Positions 16,913 to 26,981 of a DNA stretch of 64,000 bases are shown here, in pieces (within the stretch, counting starts at the first letter, position 1; the number at the start of each line of letters is the position of its first letter). The stretch spans positions 23,284 through 87,283 of the forward strand of contig JAIUOP010000013.1 of NCBI GenBank assembly GCA_020161815.1, in the 5' to 3' direction. The notes beneath the pieces are model-generated. The model had not been told where the DNA came from. It searched no databases and was given only the letters and a program-made list of their open reading frames with translations. This stretch comes from Actinomycetota bacterium. GTDB taxonomy: Bacteria > Actinomycetota > Actinomycetes > Actinomycetales > Dermatophilaceae. A program made the position numbers and the translations under genes.

Positions 16913-19837
16913 TCAGGCCGGGACGATGTTGACCAGCTTGGGCGCCCGCACGATGACCGTGCGCACTCCCCCGCTGATCGCCTCCTGGACCTTCGGCAGG
17001 GCGAGCGCCTGCTCGCGCAGGGCCTCCTCGGTGATGTCCGCGGGCACCTCGAGGCGGTCGCGGACCTTGCCACGGATCTGCACGACGCAGGTGACCGAGT
17101 CCTCGACGAGCAGGGCCGGGTCGGCGACCGGGAAATCTTCGAAGGCCAGTGAGCCCTCGTGCCCCAGTCGGGACCACAGCTCCTCGCAGATGTGCGGGGC
17201 GAGCGGGCTGGTCATGAGGATCAGCTGCTCGACGACGCTGCGCGGGGCACCGGCCTCCAGCTTGGTGACCGCGTTGTTGAGCTCGGTCAACCGCGCGATG
17301 GCCGTGTTGAAGCCGAGCGTGGCGTAGTCCTCGCGGACCGCGGCGATCGTCTTGTGCAGGACGCGCAGCAGCTCGGTCGAGGGCTCCTCGTCCGTGACCC
17401 GGATCTCGCCGGTCTCCTCGTCGACGACGGTGCGCCACAACCGCTGCAGGAAGCGGTGCGAGCCGACGACGGCGCGGGTCTCCCACGGCTTGGACTGCTC
17501 GAGCGGGCCCATGCCCATTTCGTACAGGCGCAGGGTGTCGGCGCCGTACTGCTGGTACATGTCGTCGGGGCTGATCATGTTCTTCAAGGACTTGCCGACC
17601 TTGCCGAACTCGCGGTGGACGACCTCGCCCTGCCAGGTGAAGACGGGCTGGCCGTCGGGGCCGACCGACTCCACGACCTCGCTGGCCTCGACGTACTGCC
17701 CGCGCTCGTCGGTGTAGGCCGGGGCCTGGATGTAGCCCTGGGAGAAGTACTTCCGGAACGGCTCGTCGCTGCTCAGGTGCCCCAGGTCGTAAAGGACCTT
17801 GTGCCAGAAGCGGGCATAGAGCAGGTGGAGCACGGCGTGCTCGACGCCACCGATGTAGAGGTCGACACCACCGGGGTCACGGGTGCCCGGGGGCGCACCG
17901 GCGACGGCCTCGTCGCGCGGGCCCACCCAGTAGGACTCGTTGGCCGGGTCGACGAGCGCGTCGTGGTTGGCCGGGTCGAGGTAGCGCAGGTAGTACCAGC
18001 AGGACCCCGCCCAGTTGGGCATGGTGTTGGTCTCGCGGCGGAAGCGGCGCAGACCACGCCCGTCGCCGAGGTCGAGCTCGACGTGGACCCAGTCGGTCGC
18101 CCGCGCGAGTGGCGCCTCGGGCTCACTCGAGTTGTCCTCGGGGTCAAAGGTCTTCGGGCTGTAGTCCGGGACGTCGGGCAGCTCCAGCGGCAGCATCGAC
18201 TCCGGCAGTGCGTGGGCGACGCCCTGCTCGTCGAAGACGACCGGGAAGGGCTCTCCCCAGTAGCGCTGGCGCGAGAAGAGCCAGTCGCGCAGCTTGTAGT
18301 TGACCGTGCCCTCGCCCCAGCCCTTGCGCTGGAGCCACTCGATCATCGTGGCCTTGGCGTCCTCGACTCCCAGCCCGTTGAGCTCGAGCTCGGCGTTCTC
18401 GCTGTTGATCGCCGCTCCCTCACCGGCATACGCGGTGGCCATGTCGTGGTCGGCCGGCGGCTCGGTCGTGCGGATGATCGGCAGGTCGAAGGCGACCGCG
18501 AAGTCCCAGTCCCGCTGGTCCCCGCCGGGCACCGCCATGATGGCGCCGGTGCCGTACCCCATGAGGACGTAGTCGGAGATGAACACCGGGATCCGCGCGC
18601 CATTGGTGGGGTTGACGGCATACCCGCCGGTGAAGACGCCGGTCTTGTCCTTGCTGTCGGCCTGGCGCTCCAGGTCGGTCTTGCGGGAGGCCGCAAGCCG
18701 GTATGCCGTGACGGCGGCTTCCGGGGTCGCCGCGCCACCCGTCCACGCCGGCTTCGTCCCCTCGGGCCAACCACCCTGTGGGACAAGGGTGTCCACCAGC
18801 GGGTGCTCCGGGGCGAGCACCATGAAGGTGGCTCCGAAGAGGGTGTCCGGGCGCGTGGTGAAGACCTCGATCGAGGGGTCGACCGGCGTGTAGCTCGCGC
18901 CCTCCTCGGCGATCGGGAAGCGCACCCGGGCACCCTGGCTGCGCCCGATCCAGTTGCGCTGCATGATCTTGACCTTCTCGGGCCAGTCCACGCGGTCGAG
19001 GTCGTCGGCGAGCCGGTCGGCATACGCGGTGATGCGCATCATCCACTGCCGCAGGTCCTTCTTGAAGACCGGGAAGTTGCCGCGCTCGGAGCGGCCCTCG
19101 CTCGTGACCTCCTCGTTGGCCAGGACGGTCCCCAGCCCGGGCGCCCAGTTGACCGGGGCGTGCGAGGTGTAGGCGAGGCGGTAGCCGTCGAGGATGTCGG
19201 CGCGTTGATGGTCGGACAGGTCCTCCCACCGCAGGCCGCCGGGGACGTCACGGTGACCCTGCGCGAACTCCTCGACGAGCTCGCTGATCGGACGCGCGCG
19301 ACCGTGACCGCCGTCGGGGCGGATCGCCTCGGTGTCGTACCAGGAGTTGAAGATCTGCAGGAAGATCCACTGGGTCCACTGGTAGTAGTCCGGGTCGATC
19401 GTGCGGATGGCGCGCCGGTCGTCGTGGCTCATGCCCAGCCGCTTGAGCTGGCGGGCCATGACCTCGATGTTGTCCTCGGTCGTCTTGCGCGGGTGCTGGC
19501 CGGTCTGCACGGCATACTGCTCGGCCGGCAGGCCGAAGGCGTCGTAGCCCAGGGCGTAGAGGACGTTCTTGCCGAGCATCCGGTTGAACCGGCTGTAGGT
19601 GTCGGTCGCGATGTAGCCCAGCGGGTGGCCGATGTGCAGGCCCTTGCCGCTGGGGTAGGGGAACATGTCGAGGACGAGCAGGCTGCCACCGGGGTGCGCC
19701 GCAACCCCCGCGGGGTCGGCCCAGGGACCGGCCGGGTTGGGGGCACGGAAGGTGCCCTCCTCCTCCCACCGGTCCTGCCAGGCAACTTCGATCTGCCCGG
19801 CGAGCTCGGCGGTGTAGCGGTAGGGGGTCTGGCTCAT
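16913..19837 (-). CDS. leuS: Leucyl-tRNA synthetase
   Basis: Charges tRNA-Leu with leucine; class I enzyme, 974 aa. ATG 19837 ([17 protein letters not shown]) is preferred over one five codons upstream. HIGH motif as HIGHPLGY in [18 protein letters not shown] (about 70), the editing CP1 domain ([20 protein letters not shown]), and the KMSKS counterpart written GKVGKSLKN (about 695), followed by [16 protein letters not shown]. The KMSKS variant is usual for actinobacterial LeuRS. No T-box is visible upstream. Confidence 0.97.
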   Translation of the reverse strand: MSQTPYRYTAELAGQIEVAWQDRWEEEGTFRAPNPAGPWADPAGVAAHPGGSLLVLDMFPYPSGKGLHIGHPLGYIATDTYSRFNRMLGKNVLYALGYDAFGLPAEQYAVQTGQHPRKTTEDNIEVMARQLKRLGMSHDDRRAIRTIDPDYYQWTQWIFLQIFNSWYDTEAIRPDGGHGRARPISELVEEFAQGHRDVPGGLRWEDLSDHQRADILDGYRLAYTSHAPVNWAPGLGTVLANEEVTSEGRSERGNFPVFKKDLRQWMMRITAYADRLADDLDRVDWPEKVKIMQRNWIGRSQGARVRFPIAEEGASYTPVDPSIEVFTTRPDTLFGATFMVLAPEHPLVDTLVPQGGWPEGTKPAWTGGAATPEAAVTAYRLAASRKTDLERQADSKDKTGVFTGGYAVNPTNGARIPVFISDYVLMGYGTGAIMAVPGGDQRDWDFAVAFDLPIIRTTEPPADHDMATAYAGEGAAINSENAELELNGLGVEDAKATMIEWLQRKGWGEGTVNYKLRDWLFSRQRYWGEPFPVVFDEQGVAHALPESMLPLELPDVPDYSPKTFDPEDNSSEPEAPLARATDWVHVELDLGDGRGLRRFRRETNTMPNWAGSCWYYLRYLDPANHDALVDPANESYWVGPRDEAVAGAPPGTRDPGGVDLYIGGVEHAVLHLLYARFWHKVLYDLGHLSSDEPFRKYFSQGYIQAPAYTDERGQYVEASEVVESVGPDGQPVFTWQGEVVHREFGKVGKSLKNMISPDDMYQQYGADTLRLYEMGMGPLEQSKPWETRAVVGSHRFLQRLWRTVVDEETGEIRVTDEEPSTELLRVLHKTIAAVREDYATLGFNTAIARLTELNNAVTKLEAGAPRSVVEQLILMTSPLAPHICEELWSRLGHEGSLAFEDFPVADPALLVEDSVTCVVQIRGKVRDRLEVPADITEEALREQALALPKVQEAISGGVRTVIVRAPKLVNIVPA

Positions 19838-19930
19838 CGGTTCCTCGTCCATGGGGGCATCACACGCACGCCCGAGGATATCCGGGCCGGGGGTGCTCCC
19901 CCGAACCCGCGTCCGCGCCCCGGGCCGGAC

Positions 19931-20755
19931 TCAGGCGTGGGCTGGGGCGGCCGAGCGATGCCAGATCGCCGGGGTGCTCGTCGTGATCGGGACCAGCCCG
20001 GCGCGCTCGAGGATGGGACGCGAGTGCTCCGTGCAGTCCGACTGCAGGACCCGCTTCCCGCGGGCCAGGGCCGATCGGGCGCGCGCTGCCGTGAGGGCGC
20101 GATAGAGACCCTTGCCCCGGTGGTCGACGTGGCAGGCCCCACCCCACAGCCCGGCGAACTCGGTGCCGTCCACGAAGTCGACCCGGCCCGAGCAGACGAC
20201 CTCGCCGGAGGGGCCACGGACCAGCCACATCTCGAAGGAGTCGGGTTCGGCCTGCATCCTGGCCACGAGCTCGTCGGCGAGGCCGGCGGACTGGTCCGCG
20301 GTGTCGCCGAAGACGAGGCCGGCGAGGGCTTCGGCCTCCCGGACCGTTGCCTCGGTGGTGGCCTGCTCGATCCGGTAGCCCTCCGGCAGGCCGTCGCGTC
20401 CTGCGACCTCGGCGACCTGCTCGGCCGGACCGGCCATCACCGTTTCGACCTCCTCGATGACGAAGCCATGGGCCGCGAGGCGATCCAGCAGGTGTGGCAC
20501 GGCGTCATGGCCGCGGGTCTTCCACTCGAACCGCTGGACGCGCTCGTCGGCGGCGTAGTGCGCGACCGCCCCCGCGATGAGGGCCTCGACGTCGTCCTCG
20601 GGACCCAGGGCGGCGTAGGAGATGAAGCCGCGGCCGCGCGCCGGGAAGGTCGCGCACCACAGCGGTCCGATCCGGGTCACCTCGTCGGCATCCCTGAACT
20701 CGGCTTCCGCCCGCAGTTCGCGGTCGTAGCGGGCGAGGAGGTCGGCGCGAGTCAT
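19931..20755 (-). CDS. GNAT family acetyltransferase
   Basis: 274 aa from MTRADLLARYDRELRAEAEF (ATG 20755). The C-terminal half is a GNAT fold with the acetyl-CoA loop in HVDHRGKGLYRALTAARARSAL (about 215-235) and a LERAGLVPITTSTPAIW finish. The N-terminal half is a degenerate second GNAT-like lobe. Its start overlaps the remnant 3' end of yhhN (ATGA), which shows the two were once translationally coupled. Substrate unknown. Confidence 0.75.
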   Translation of the reverse strand: MTRADLLARYDRELRAEAEFRDADEVTRIGPLWCATFPARGRGFISYAALGPEDDVEALIAGAVAHYAADERVQRFEWKTRGHDAVPHLLDRLAAHGFVIEEVETVMAGPAEQVAEVAGRDGLPEGYRIEQATTEATVREAEALAGLVFGDTADQSAGLADELVARMQAEPDSFEMWLVRGPSGEVVCSGRVDFVDGTEFAGLWGGACHVDHRGKGLYRALTAARARSALARGKRVLQSDCTEHSRPILERAGLVPITTSTPAIWHRSAAPAHA

Positions 20756-21194
20756 GGCAGCAGGGTGGTTCCGGCCACCAGCAGCGCCTGGGCGACCAGG
20801 TAGGTCACCATGACCGCGACCGGCCCCCGACCGGGAGCAGCAGCGCCAGGGTGAGCACGGCCCCGGCCAGCCACCACGAGACAGCGACGCCGAGGTGGAG
20901 GAAGAGGACGGCATACGCCAGGTGTCCCAGGAGGAAAGCGGCCAGGCCGCCGCGGAAGGCGGGCTCGCTGTCGCCGAGGAACATGACGTCGACGACGAGG
21001 CACAGGGCGGGGGCCACGAGCAGCCAGGTGCGGGTCGGGCCGGTGAGGTCGGAGGCCAGCACGACACCGATGAGCGCCACCATGGCGGCGGGCTTGGCGA
21101 TGACCTCGACGGCTCGACGACCCGCGGCGATGGCCCACCAGTCGGCCACCGCGGCCACCGCGTACGCGGCCCAGAGAAGGACGAGGAGGCTCAC
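20752..21194 (-). pseudogene. YhhN-family lysoplasmalogenase-like membrane protein, internally deleted
   Basis: GTG 21194 opens VSLLVLLWAAYAVAAVADWWA, and the YhhN core is clear (IAKPAAMVALIGVV, VAPALCLVVDVMFLGD, FLLGHLAYAVLFL). After VLTLALLLPVGG near 20830 the frame breaks. Only the natural last helix is found, one frame over: GPVAVMVTYLVAQALLVAGTTLLP, ending at 20752 and overlapping the next ATG. Roughly 60 residues, probably two or three helices, are missing. The product as read would be about 129 aa with a foreign RSRSW tail. Relatives cleave vinyl-ether lysolipids or are of unknown role. Confidence 0.75.
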
Positions 21195-22555
21195 CCGGCA
21201 CCGCCGAAGAGGGTGCGCAGGTCGTGCGCGACCGACTCCCCGGAGCGCACCGCGCCCTCCATGTAGCCATTCCAGACCGGGGAGCACTCGGCCCCGGCCC
21301 AGCGGATACGCCCGACCGGCTCCCGCAGGGCGTGGCCGTAGGCGGTCCAGACGCCGGGGGTGAAGTGGGCGCCGTAGCAGCCGCGGGTGAACTCCTCGGC
21401 GGTCCAGTCGCGCTCGACGTACTCGGTCGGGGTGAGCGCGCGTGGACCGAAGTAGCGGGCGAAGCAGGCGAGGACGGCCTCGCGCCGCTCCCCCGCCTCC
21501 CGGCGCACCCACTCCCGGGCGTCGGCGCCCTCGAGGAAGCCCATGAGGACACCGGGCCTGCCCGACGGCGGGGAGTTGTCGAAGGTGACCTTGACCGGAC
21601 CGGTGTCGCTCGCGGCCTGCCCGTTGAGGCCGTCGGCGCGCCAGAAGGGTTCGGGGTACGCGGCATACACCTTGACTACCGAGCCGGCCGGGAGGCGCTG
21701 GGTGAGCTGGTCACGCCAGGACGGCAGCGGCGGGGTGTGGTCGAGGCGACCGGCGAGGGTCGGCGGGAGGGTGACGACGACGTGGCTCCCCTCGACCTCC
21801 CCACCGTCGCGCAGTGTCAGTCGCACCCCGTGCTCCCCCTGCGTGATCGCGCGCACCGGGCTGGACAGGCGGACCCGGTCACCGAGCCCCGCGGCGAGCT
21901 CCTCGGCGATCCGCACCGACCCGCCGACGATCCGGTCCTGCTGGGCGCCGCGGTCGGTGGAGAGCAGCGTCTCCAGGTCGGTGCCGCTGTGCGCATAGAA
22001 GAGCGCGTGGAGGAGGGAGAGGTCGCGGGGGTCGGCGGCGAAGACGGCCTCGCAGGCGGTCTGGAAGTAGGCGCGGCCGGTGTCGGTGCGCAGCGTCCGC
22101 TTGATCCAGGTGGCGAAGGTCTGGCCGTCGAGCTCGGCAGCACCAGGGCTCTCCCACGGCCGGTCGAGGTCGATCCGCCCGGCGGCCTTGGCGAACCGCG
22201 CCAGGCCCTGGGCGAGGTCGGCGAGCACGAAGGGCCCCAGGCGCGGGACGGCGCCCTTGGCGGGCTTCATCCGGGACTGCTTGCCGCCGAGGTCGATGAG
22301 GGTCCTGCCCTCGTCGTTCCAGGTGCGGAAGGTCTCCAGGCCCAGCTCGGCGACGAGGTCGTACATGCGGTTCTGGGTCGGGCCGATCCATTGCCCCCCG
22401 AGCTCGATCGGGGTGCCGTCGGCGAGCTGGCCGCCCTCGAGGCGCCCACCCACCCGGTCCCGGGCCTCGAGGACCAGGACCTCGTGGCCGTGACCGAGGA
22501 GGGAACGGGCACAGGCGAGGCCGGCGAGGCCGGCCCCGACGACGAGGACCGTCAT
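21191..22555 (-). CDS. Flavin monoamine oxidase family protein
   Basis: FAD enzyme that oxidises amines, 454 aa. FAD-binding GAGLAGLACARSLLGHG and EARDRVGGRLEGG at residues 7-45; the C-terminal FAD site RIRWAGAECSPVWNGYMEGAVRSGESVA. Middle VLMGFLEGADAREWV is typical. Start ATG 22555 overlaps the stop of the C69 peptidase; the stop overlaps the yhhN start. Substrate unknown. Confidence 0.88.
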   Translation of the reverse strand: MTVLVVGAGLAGLACARSLLGHGHEVLVLEARDRVGGRLEGGQLADGTPIELGGQWIGPTQNRMYDLVAELGLETFRTWNDEGRTLIDLGGKQSRMKPAKGAVPRLGPFVLADLAQGLARFAKAAGRIDLDRPWESPGAAELDGQTFATWIKRTLRTDTGRAYFQTACEAVFAADPRDLSLLHALFYAHSGTDLETLLSTDRGAQQDRIVGGSVRIAEELAAGLGDRVRLSSPVRAITQGEHGVRLTLRDGGEVEGSHVVVTLPPTLAGRLDHTPPLPSWRDQLTQRLPAGSVVKVYAAYPEPFWRADGLNGQAASDTGPVKVTFDNSPPSGRPGVLMGFLEGADAREWVRREAGERREAVLACFARYFGPRALTPTEYVERDWTAEEFTRGCYGAHFTPGVWTAYGHALREPVGRIRWAGAECSPVWNGYMEGAVRSGESVAHDLRTLFGGAG

Positions 22556-23790
22556 GGGTGCTCCTTGGTCCTGGGCAGGTGGGCAGCGCCATCAAGGCGC
22601 CACCAGAGGGCCCGCAGCCAGCTCGGGCGACGGTCGGGCAGGTCGGCGGCACGCAGGTCCGCGAGCCAGCGCGCCTCCGCCTCGTCGATGACGGCCTGGG
22701 CCTCCCCCGGGCCCGGGAGGTCGGCGGCGGGGACGGAGAGCCAGGCTGCCTCGAAGGCGTCGCGCTCGGCACGGAACCGGGCGGTCGAGGCGGAGTGGTC
22801 GCGCAAGGTCAGGCGGTGGAGCAGCTCGTGGCGCCACCACCGGTGGTCGGCGTCGAAGACATTGCGCAGCGGTCGCGACTCCTCTCGCGGCGCCAGCTCG
22901 GCCACCCGGTCCTCGACCGTGAAGGGCAGGAAGGTCGAGGTGCACGGAGCGGAGCTGCCGGTCGCCCAGTGCTGGGGCGCGCCCCGGAGGTCGCTGACCC
23001 AGGAGGCCGTCGTCTGGGTCGAGACGACGGCGCCCCCGGCATGCACGCAGGGTGCCCCGAGGGCCCCGGTGACCGCGTTGAACCGGGGCGCAGCGAACTC
23101 GTGCTCCCGCAGGGCCGCCATCACCTCGCCGGGGTGGCGGGCCGCCCGGGCCGCCCGCTCGGTGCGCTGGCGACGCTGCACGGCACGCCCCACCTGCTCG
23201 CGGGTGCGGTCGGCATAGTGGCGGGCGAAGGCCGGGATCGAGAAGCCGTTGGAGATCGAGCGGGCCCGACCCGAGACCACCTCACTGGCCCAGGCGTGAC
23301 CGGCGCTCTCCAGGACGTGCGCGCCATGCTGGTCGGCGATGAGGAAGGAGTTGTCGTAGGTGAAGCGGCGGTTCTCCCAGCTGCAGGCACCTCCCTGCCC
23401 GTGCCGCTCGAGGAGGGCGACGAGGGTGGAGAGCGCCTCGTCCGCGGTGCGCGAGCGCTCGAGCGCGAGCCGCACCAGGTCCATGCCGAGCAGCTCGGTC
23501 CCGGTGGTCGTCCGCGGAGCGGACCGCGTGAAGACGGCCTCGTTCCCGATGACGACGCCGTGCTCGTTGGCGCCCATCTCGGCGCCCCACATCCACCACG
23601 GCTGGCTCAGCACCACGGCATACGTGTGGGGCACCTGCGGGATCGTGCTCCACGTGCAGCGCAGCGTCGCCCCCGGCGCGTGGTCGGCCGCGGGGTGGAA
23701 ACGCAGGGCCTGGGCCTCGTTGGCGTCACGATCACTGTTCTTGCCGAAGATCACCCCGTCCTCCGTGAGGGAGACGAGGGTGTCGCACAT
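22552..23790 (-). CDS. C69-family peptidase (secernin/PepD-like N-terminal nucleophile hydrolase)
   Basis: 412 aa. It begins MCDTLVSLTEDGVIFGKNSDRD: Cys2 is the expected N-terminal nucleophile, and GKNSDR is the family signature. QPWWMWGAEMGANEHGVVIGNEAVF (about 63-88) and SNGFSI further on also fit dipeptidase/secernin proteins. No signal peptide. First gene of a four-gene overlapping string with the amine oxidase, yhhN and a GNAT gene. Substrate may be dipeptides; not proven. Confidence 0.82.
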   Translation of the reverse strand: MCDTLVSLTEDGVIFGKNSDRDANEAQALRFHPAADHAPGATLRCTWSTIPQVPHTYAVVLSQPWWMWGAEMGANEHGVVIGNEAVFTRSAPRTTTGTELLGMDLVRLALERSRTADEALSTLVALLERHGQGGACSWENRRFTYDNSFLIADQHGAHVLESAGHAWASEVVSGRARSISNGFSIPAFARHYADRTREQVGRAVQRRQRTERAARAARHPGEVMAALREHEFAAPRFNAVTGALGAPCVHAGGAVVSTQTTASWVSDLRGAPQHWATGSSAPCTSTFLPFTVEDRVAELAPREESRPLRNVFDADHRWWRHELLHRLTLRDHSASTARFRAERDAFEAAWLSVPAADLPGPGEAQAVIDEAEARWLADLRAADLPDRRPSWLRALWWRLDGAAHLPRTKEHP

Positions 23791-23799
23791 GGTCGGAGC

Positions 23800-25284
23800 C
23801 TATCTGCGGGCGGTGCGGGGGCTTCCGGATCGGCGGAACTCGAGGTGGCCGTCGTCGAAGTGACGTCCGCGCAGCGCGATCAGGTCGTGCAGGTAGTTCT
23901 GCCGGACCACCCACGGTGCCGCAGTCCCCTGCTTGGGCAAGAGGGACGCAGCGCGCTGCACGTAGCCCGCGGTGAGGTCCATGATCGGCCGGCCCTCTCC
24001 CCCGGCGCCACGGTGCCGCGGCGTCACGCTCGAGAAGCCCTCGTCCCTCAGGTGGGCGAGCAGGCGGCACACCCACCTGGCGGTGAGGTCGGCACGCAGG
24101 GTCCACGATGCGTTCGTGTAGCCGACGCACCACGCGAGGTTCGGCAGGTCCGAGAGCATGACGCCCTTGTAGGCATAGCCCTCGCTCGCCGACCTCGGCT
24201 CACCGTCGACGTCGAGGGCGATCTTCCCCGCCACGACGATCTGCAGGCCCGTCGCCGTGACGATGACATCGGCGGGGAGCTCCTCGCCCGAGCTCGTGCG
24301 GATGCCGGTGGCCGTGAAGGTGTCGATGGTGTCGGTGACGATGCTCGCCTGCCCGGTCGACAGGACGGCGAAGAGGTCGTCGTCCGGGACGACGCACAGG
24401 CGCTCGTCCCACGGGTCGTAGCGGGGCGCGAAATGCCGCTCCACGGCATACCCGGGTGGGAGGGCCTTGGCCACGCCCTTGGTGAGCAGCGAGCGGGCGG
24501 CCCGCGGGAAGCGGCGGGTGGCTTGGTAGAGACCCATCGAGACGCCGATGTTGCGCGCGCGGATGGCCCGGTGGGCGGCCCGGTCGGGCAGGACCCGGAA
24601 GGCGGTGCGCGTCATGGCGTCGCGGGTGCCGGCGAGCGAGGCCATGTAGGTCGGGCTGCGCTGGAGCATCGTGACGTGCTCGGCTCCCGCGGCGACGAGC
24701 GCCGGGACGAGCGTGACCGCCGTCGCGCCCGAGCCGATGACGACGATGCGCCGCCCGGTGACGTCGAGGTCGTCCGGCCAGAACTGGGGGTGGACGATCG
24801 GGCCGGTGAAGTCCGCCTGGCCGGGGAAGTCCACGACGTGACCCGAGTCGTAGTCGTAGTAGCCGGTCGCGAGGTAGAGGAAGCGGGCGCGGTGCTCGAC
24901 CGGGCCGGCGTCGGTGTCGGCTCGCACCGTCCAGGCCTGGTCGGGCGTCGACCACGAGGCCGCCACGACCCGCTGGCCGTAGTGGATCGCGGTGTCGATG
25001 CCGTGCTCACGCGCGGTGTCGCGCAGGTAGCCCAGGATCGCGGCGCCGTCGGCGATCGACTGCTCGGCCGTCCACGCGCGGAACGGGAAGGCCAGGGTGT
25101 ACATGTCGGAGTCCGAGCGCACCCCGGGGTAGCGGAAGAGGTCCCAGGTCCCGCCGCTGGCGTCACGGCCCTCGAGGATCGCGACCGTGTGGTGGGGCAG
25201 CAGCTCGCGCACCCGGCAGGCCATGTCGATGCCGGAGATGCCCGCGCCGACGATGAGGACGTCGACGTCGAGGGCTGGGGTCAC
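23800..25284 (-). CDS. Flavin monooxygenase, type I Baeyer-Villiger signature
   Basis: FAD/NADPH oxygenase of 494 aa. GTG 25284 (VTPALDVDVLIVGAG) is chosen because longer starts would reach into the divergent gpx gene. FAD-binding GAGISGIDMACRV; the fingerprint FTGPIVHPQFWP (about 170) matches the Baeyer-Villiger pattern F-x-G-x3-H-x3-W-P; then the NADPH-binding IVVIGSGATAVTLVPAL. DLFRYPGVRSDSDMYTL is also typical. Likely oxidises ketones to esters or hydroxylates lipophilic substrates. Confidence 0.87.
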   Translation of the reverse strand: MTPALDVDVLIVGAGISGIDMACRVRELLPHHTVAILEGRDASGGTWDLFRYPGVRSDSDMYTLAFPFRAWTAEQSIADGAAILGYLRDTAREHGIDTAIHYGQRVVAASWSTPDQAWTVRADTDAGPVEHRARFLYLATGYYDYDSGHVVDFPGQADFTGPIVHPQFWPDDLDVTGRRIVVIGSGATAVTLVPALVAAGAEHVTMLQRSPTYMASLAGTRDAMTRTAFRVLPDRAAHRAIRARNIGVSMGLYQATRRFPRAARSLLTKGVAKALPPGYAVERHFAPRYDPWDERLCVVPDDDLFAVLSTGQASIVTDTIDTFTATGIRTSSGEELPADVIVTATGLQIVVAGKIALDVDGEPRSASEGYAYKGVMLSDLPNLAWCVGYTNASWTLRADLTARWVCRLLAHLRDEGFSSVTPRHRGAGGEGRPIMDLTAGYVQRAASLLPKQGTAAPWVVRQNYLHDLIALRGRHFDDGHLEFRRSGSPRTARR

Positions 25285-25333
25285 GAAATCAGCGTAGTCA
25301 GGGCTTGTCGGCGGGCCATGACACCATGCGCTC

Positions 25334-25828
25334 ATGACGAAGAACCTCTCCGACTTCCACGCCGCCACCCTCACCGGCGCCGATCGCTCGCTCGCCGACT
25401 ATGCCGGGCAGGTCGTGCTCGTGGTCAACACCGCCTCCAAGTGCGGTTTCACGCCGCAGTACGCCGGCCTCGAGGAGCTCTACAAGGCCCACAAGGACGA
25501 GGGTTTCGTCGTGCTCGGGTTCCCCTGCAACCAGTTCGGGGCGCAGGAGCCGGGCTCGGCCGACGAGATCGAGGAGTTCTGCCAGCTCAACTACGGCGTG
25601 AGCTTCCCGATGTTCGAGAAGGTCGACGTCAACGGCGACGACGAGCACCCGCTCTTCAGCTGGCTGAAGTCGGAGAAGTCCGGCCTGCTCGGCGGCCGGA
25701 TCAAGTGGAACTTCACCAAGTTCCTCATCGGGCGCGACGGTCAGGTCATCGAGCGCTATGCGCCGACCACCAAGCCCGAGGACCTCGAGAAGGACGTCGT
25801 GGCCGCGCTGGCCGCCCCGCGCCCCTGA
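25334..25828 (+). CDS. Glutathione peroxidase family (Cys-type thiol peroxidase)
   Basis: Reduces peroxides with a thiol donor. 164 aa. Catalytic tetrad blocks: VVNTASKCGFTPQYAGLE (peroxidatic Cys near 35), GFPCNQFGAQEPGS, and WNFTKFLIGRDG. Cys rather than selenocysteine; the second Cys in the loop FPCNQF and one at EEFCQLNYG give a possible resolving Cys, so thioredoxin is the likelier donor than glutathione in an actinobacterium. Divergent from the monooxygenase. Confidence 0.92.
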   Translation: MTKNLSDFHAATLTGADRSLADYAGQVVLVVNTASKCGFTPQYAGLEELYKAHKDEGFVVLGFPCNQFGAQEPGSADEIEEFCQLNYGVSFPMFEKVDVNGDDEHPLFSWLKSEKSGLLGGRIKWNFTKFLIGRDGQVIERYAPTTKPEDLEKDVVAALAAPRP

Positions 25829-25840
25829 GGCTGCTCGCTC

Positions 25841-26974
25841 GTGGGTTTCCTGCTCGTCGTCCTCGTCGTGCTCGGGGGCGGGCTGGTGCTGCTGTCGCAC
25901 CGGCTCGCGTGGGCGCCGCGCTGGCGTGCCCGCTGGGTGCGCTGGGTCGTGCCCACCGTGCTGGTGCTGCTCACCGGGGCCTCCTTCCTCCAGTTCGGGG
26001 CCGGCCCGACCTTCCTGTCGCCGAGGGCGGCCCGGCCGTTCGTGTGGCTCGGAGCGACCTGGCTGGCCCTGGCGTTGTACCTCCTGCTCGGCCTCCTCCT
26101 GCTCTGGCTGGTCACCGCCGTCGTGGGCCTCTTCCGCGGCGGGCCGCGACGAGAGTTCTCGGCACGGGTCCACCGCGTCGGCGTGCCGGCCGTGCTCGTC
26201 GGCGCCTTTGCCGTGACCGGCTTCGGCCTCGCGCGCGCCGAGGACCCGGTGATCACGCCGTATGCCGTCCGCTCACCAGACCTGCCGGCCTCCCTGTCGG
26301 GCACGAGGGTTGCCGTGGTCACCGACCTGCATGCCGGGCCGGTGCTCTCGGCAGCCTTCACGCGGAAGGTCGTGGAGCGGGTCAACGCCGCCCAGCCCGA
26401 CATCGTGCTGCTCGCGGGTGACCTCATCGACGGTCCGGACTGGCGCTATGCCCAGGAGCTGGCGCCCTTGGCCGACCTGTCGGCGCCCATGGGGGTCTTC
26501 GCGGTCACCGGCAACCACGAGATGTACTCCGGCACGATCCCGCAGTGGGAGCAGGCCTGGCGTGAGCTCGGGATCACGGTGCTCGACAACGCCTCCACTG
26601 TGGTGACCCGCGACGGGGCCTCCCTGCGTGTGGCGGGCGTGCACGACTGGTCCGGGGTGGGCGACTTCGCGCCGGACTACGACGCGGCCGTGGCGCAGGT
26701 CGCGCCGGAGGACTTCACCCTCCTCATGGCGCACCAGCCGCGGGCGGCCCTGAAGCTGGATGCGTCCCTCGTCGACCTGCAGGTCAGCGGCCACACCCAC
26801 GGGGGCCAGCTCTGGCCGTTCCGGCAACTCGTCCTGGGTCAGCAGCCGATGATCGACGGTGAGGCGAGCGTGAACGGCATACGGGTGATCACCAGCCGCG
26901 GCGCCGGCACCTGGGGCCCGCCGGTCCGCCTCGGCGCCGACCCCCAGATCCCCCTGATCACCCTCAAGCGCTGA
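25841..26974 (+). CDS. Membrane-anchored metallophosphoesterase
   Basis: 377 aa, GTG start 25841, 12 bp after gpx. Four N-terminal membrane helices up to about residue 130. The calcineurin-like domain from about 150 has all metal-binding blocks: VVTDLHAG, LLAGDLIDG, TGNHEMYSG, MAHQPRA, SGHTHGGQLWPF. Related YkuE proteins act on nucleotides or lipid phosphates at the membrane. Same direction as gpx, likely co-transcribed. Confidence 0.9.
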   Translation: MGFLLVVLVVLGGGLVLLSHRLAWAPRWRARWVRWVVPTVLVLLTGASFLQFGAGPTFLSPRAARPFVWLGATWLALALYLLLGLLLLWLVTAVVGLFRGGPRREFSARVHRVGVPAVLVGAFAVTGFGLARAEDPVITPYAVRSPDLPASLSGTRVAVVTDLHAGPVLSAAFTRKVVERVNAAQPDIVLLAGDLIDGPDWRYAQELAPLADLSAPMGVFAVTGNHEMYSGTIPQWEQAWRELGITVLDNASTVVTRDGASLRVAGVHDWSGVGDFAPDYDAAVAQVAPEDFTLLMAHQPRAALKLDASLVDLQVSGHTHGGQLWPFRQLVLGQQPMIDGEASVNGIRVITSRGAGTWGPPVRLGADPQIPLITLKR

Positions 26975-26981
26975 ACGGCCC

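Noticed and set aside
19838..19930. T-box or other leader in front of leuS
   Set aside because: No specifier hairpin or T-box consensus sequence could be read in the short gap.
17159..20803. 1214-codon + strand open frame opposite leuS
   Set aside because: Spans leuS and the next GNAT gene in antisense; leuS motifs are unambiguous on the minus strand.
22558..26421. 1287-codon + strand open frame
   Set aside because: Covers the C69 peptidase and monooxygenase in antisense, and gpx and part of the phosphoesterase out of frame; composition typical of a high-G+C shadow.
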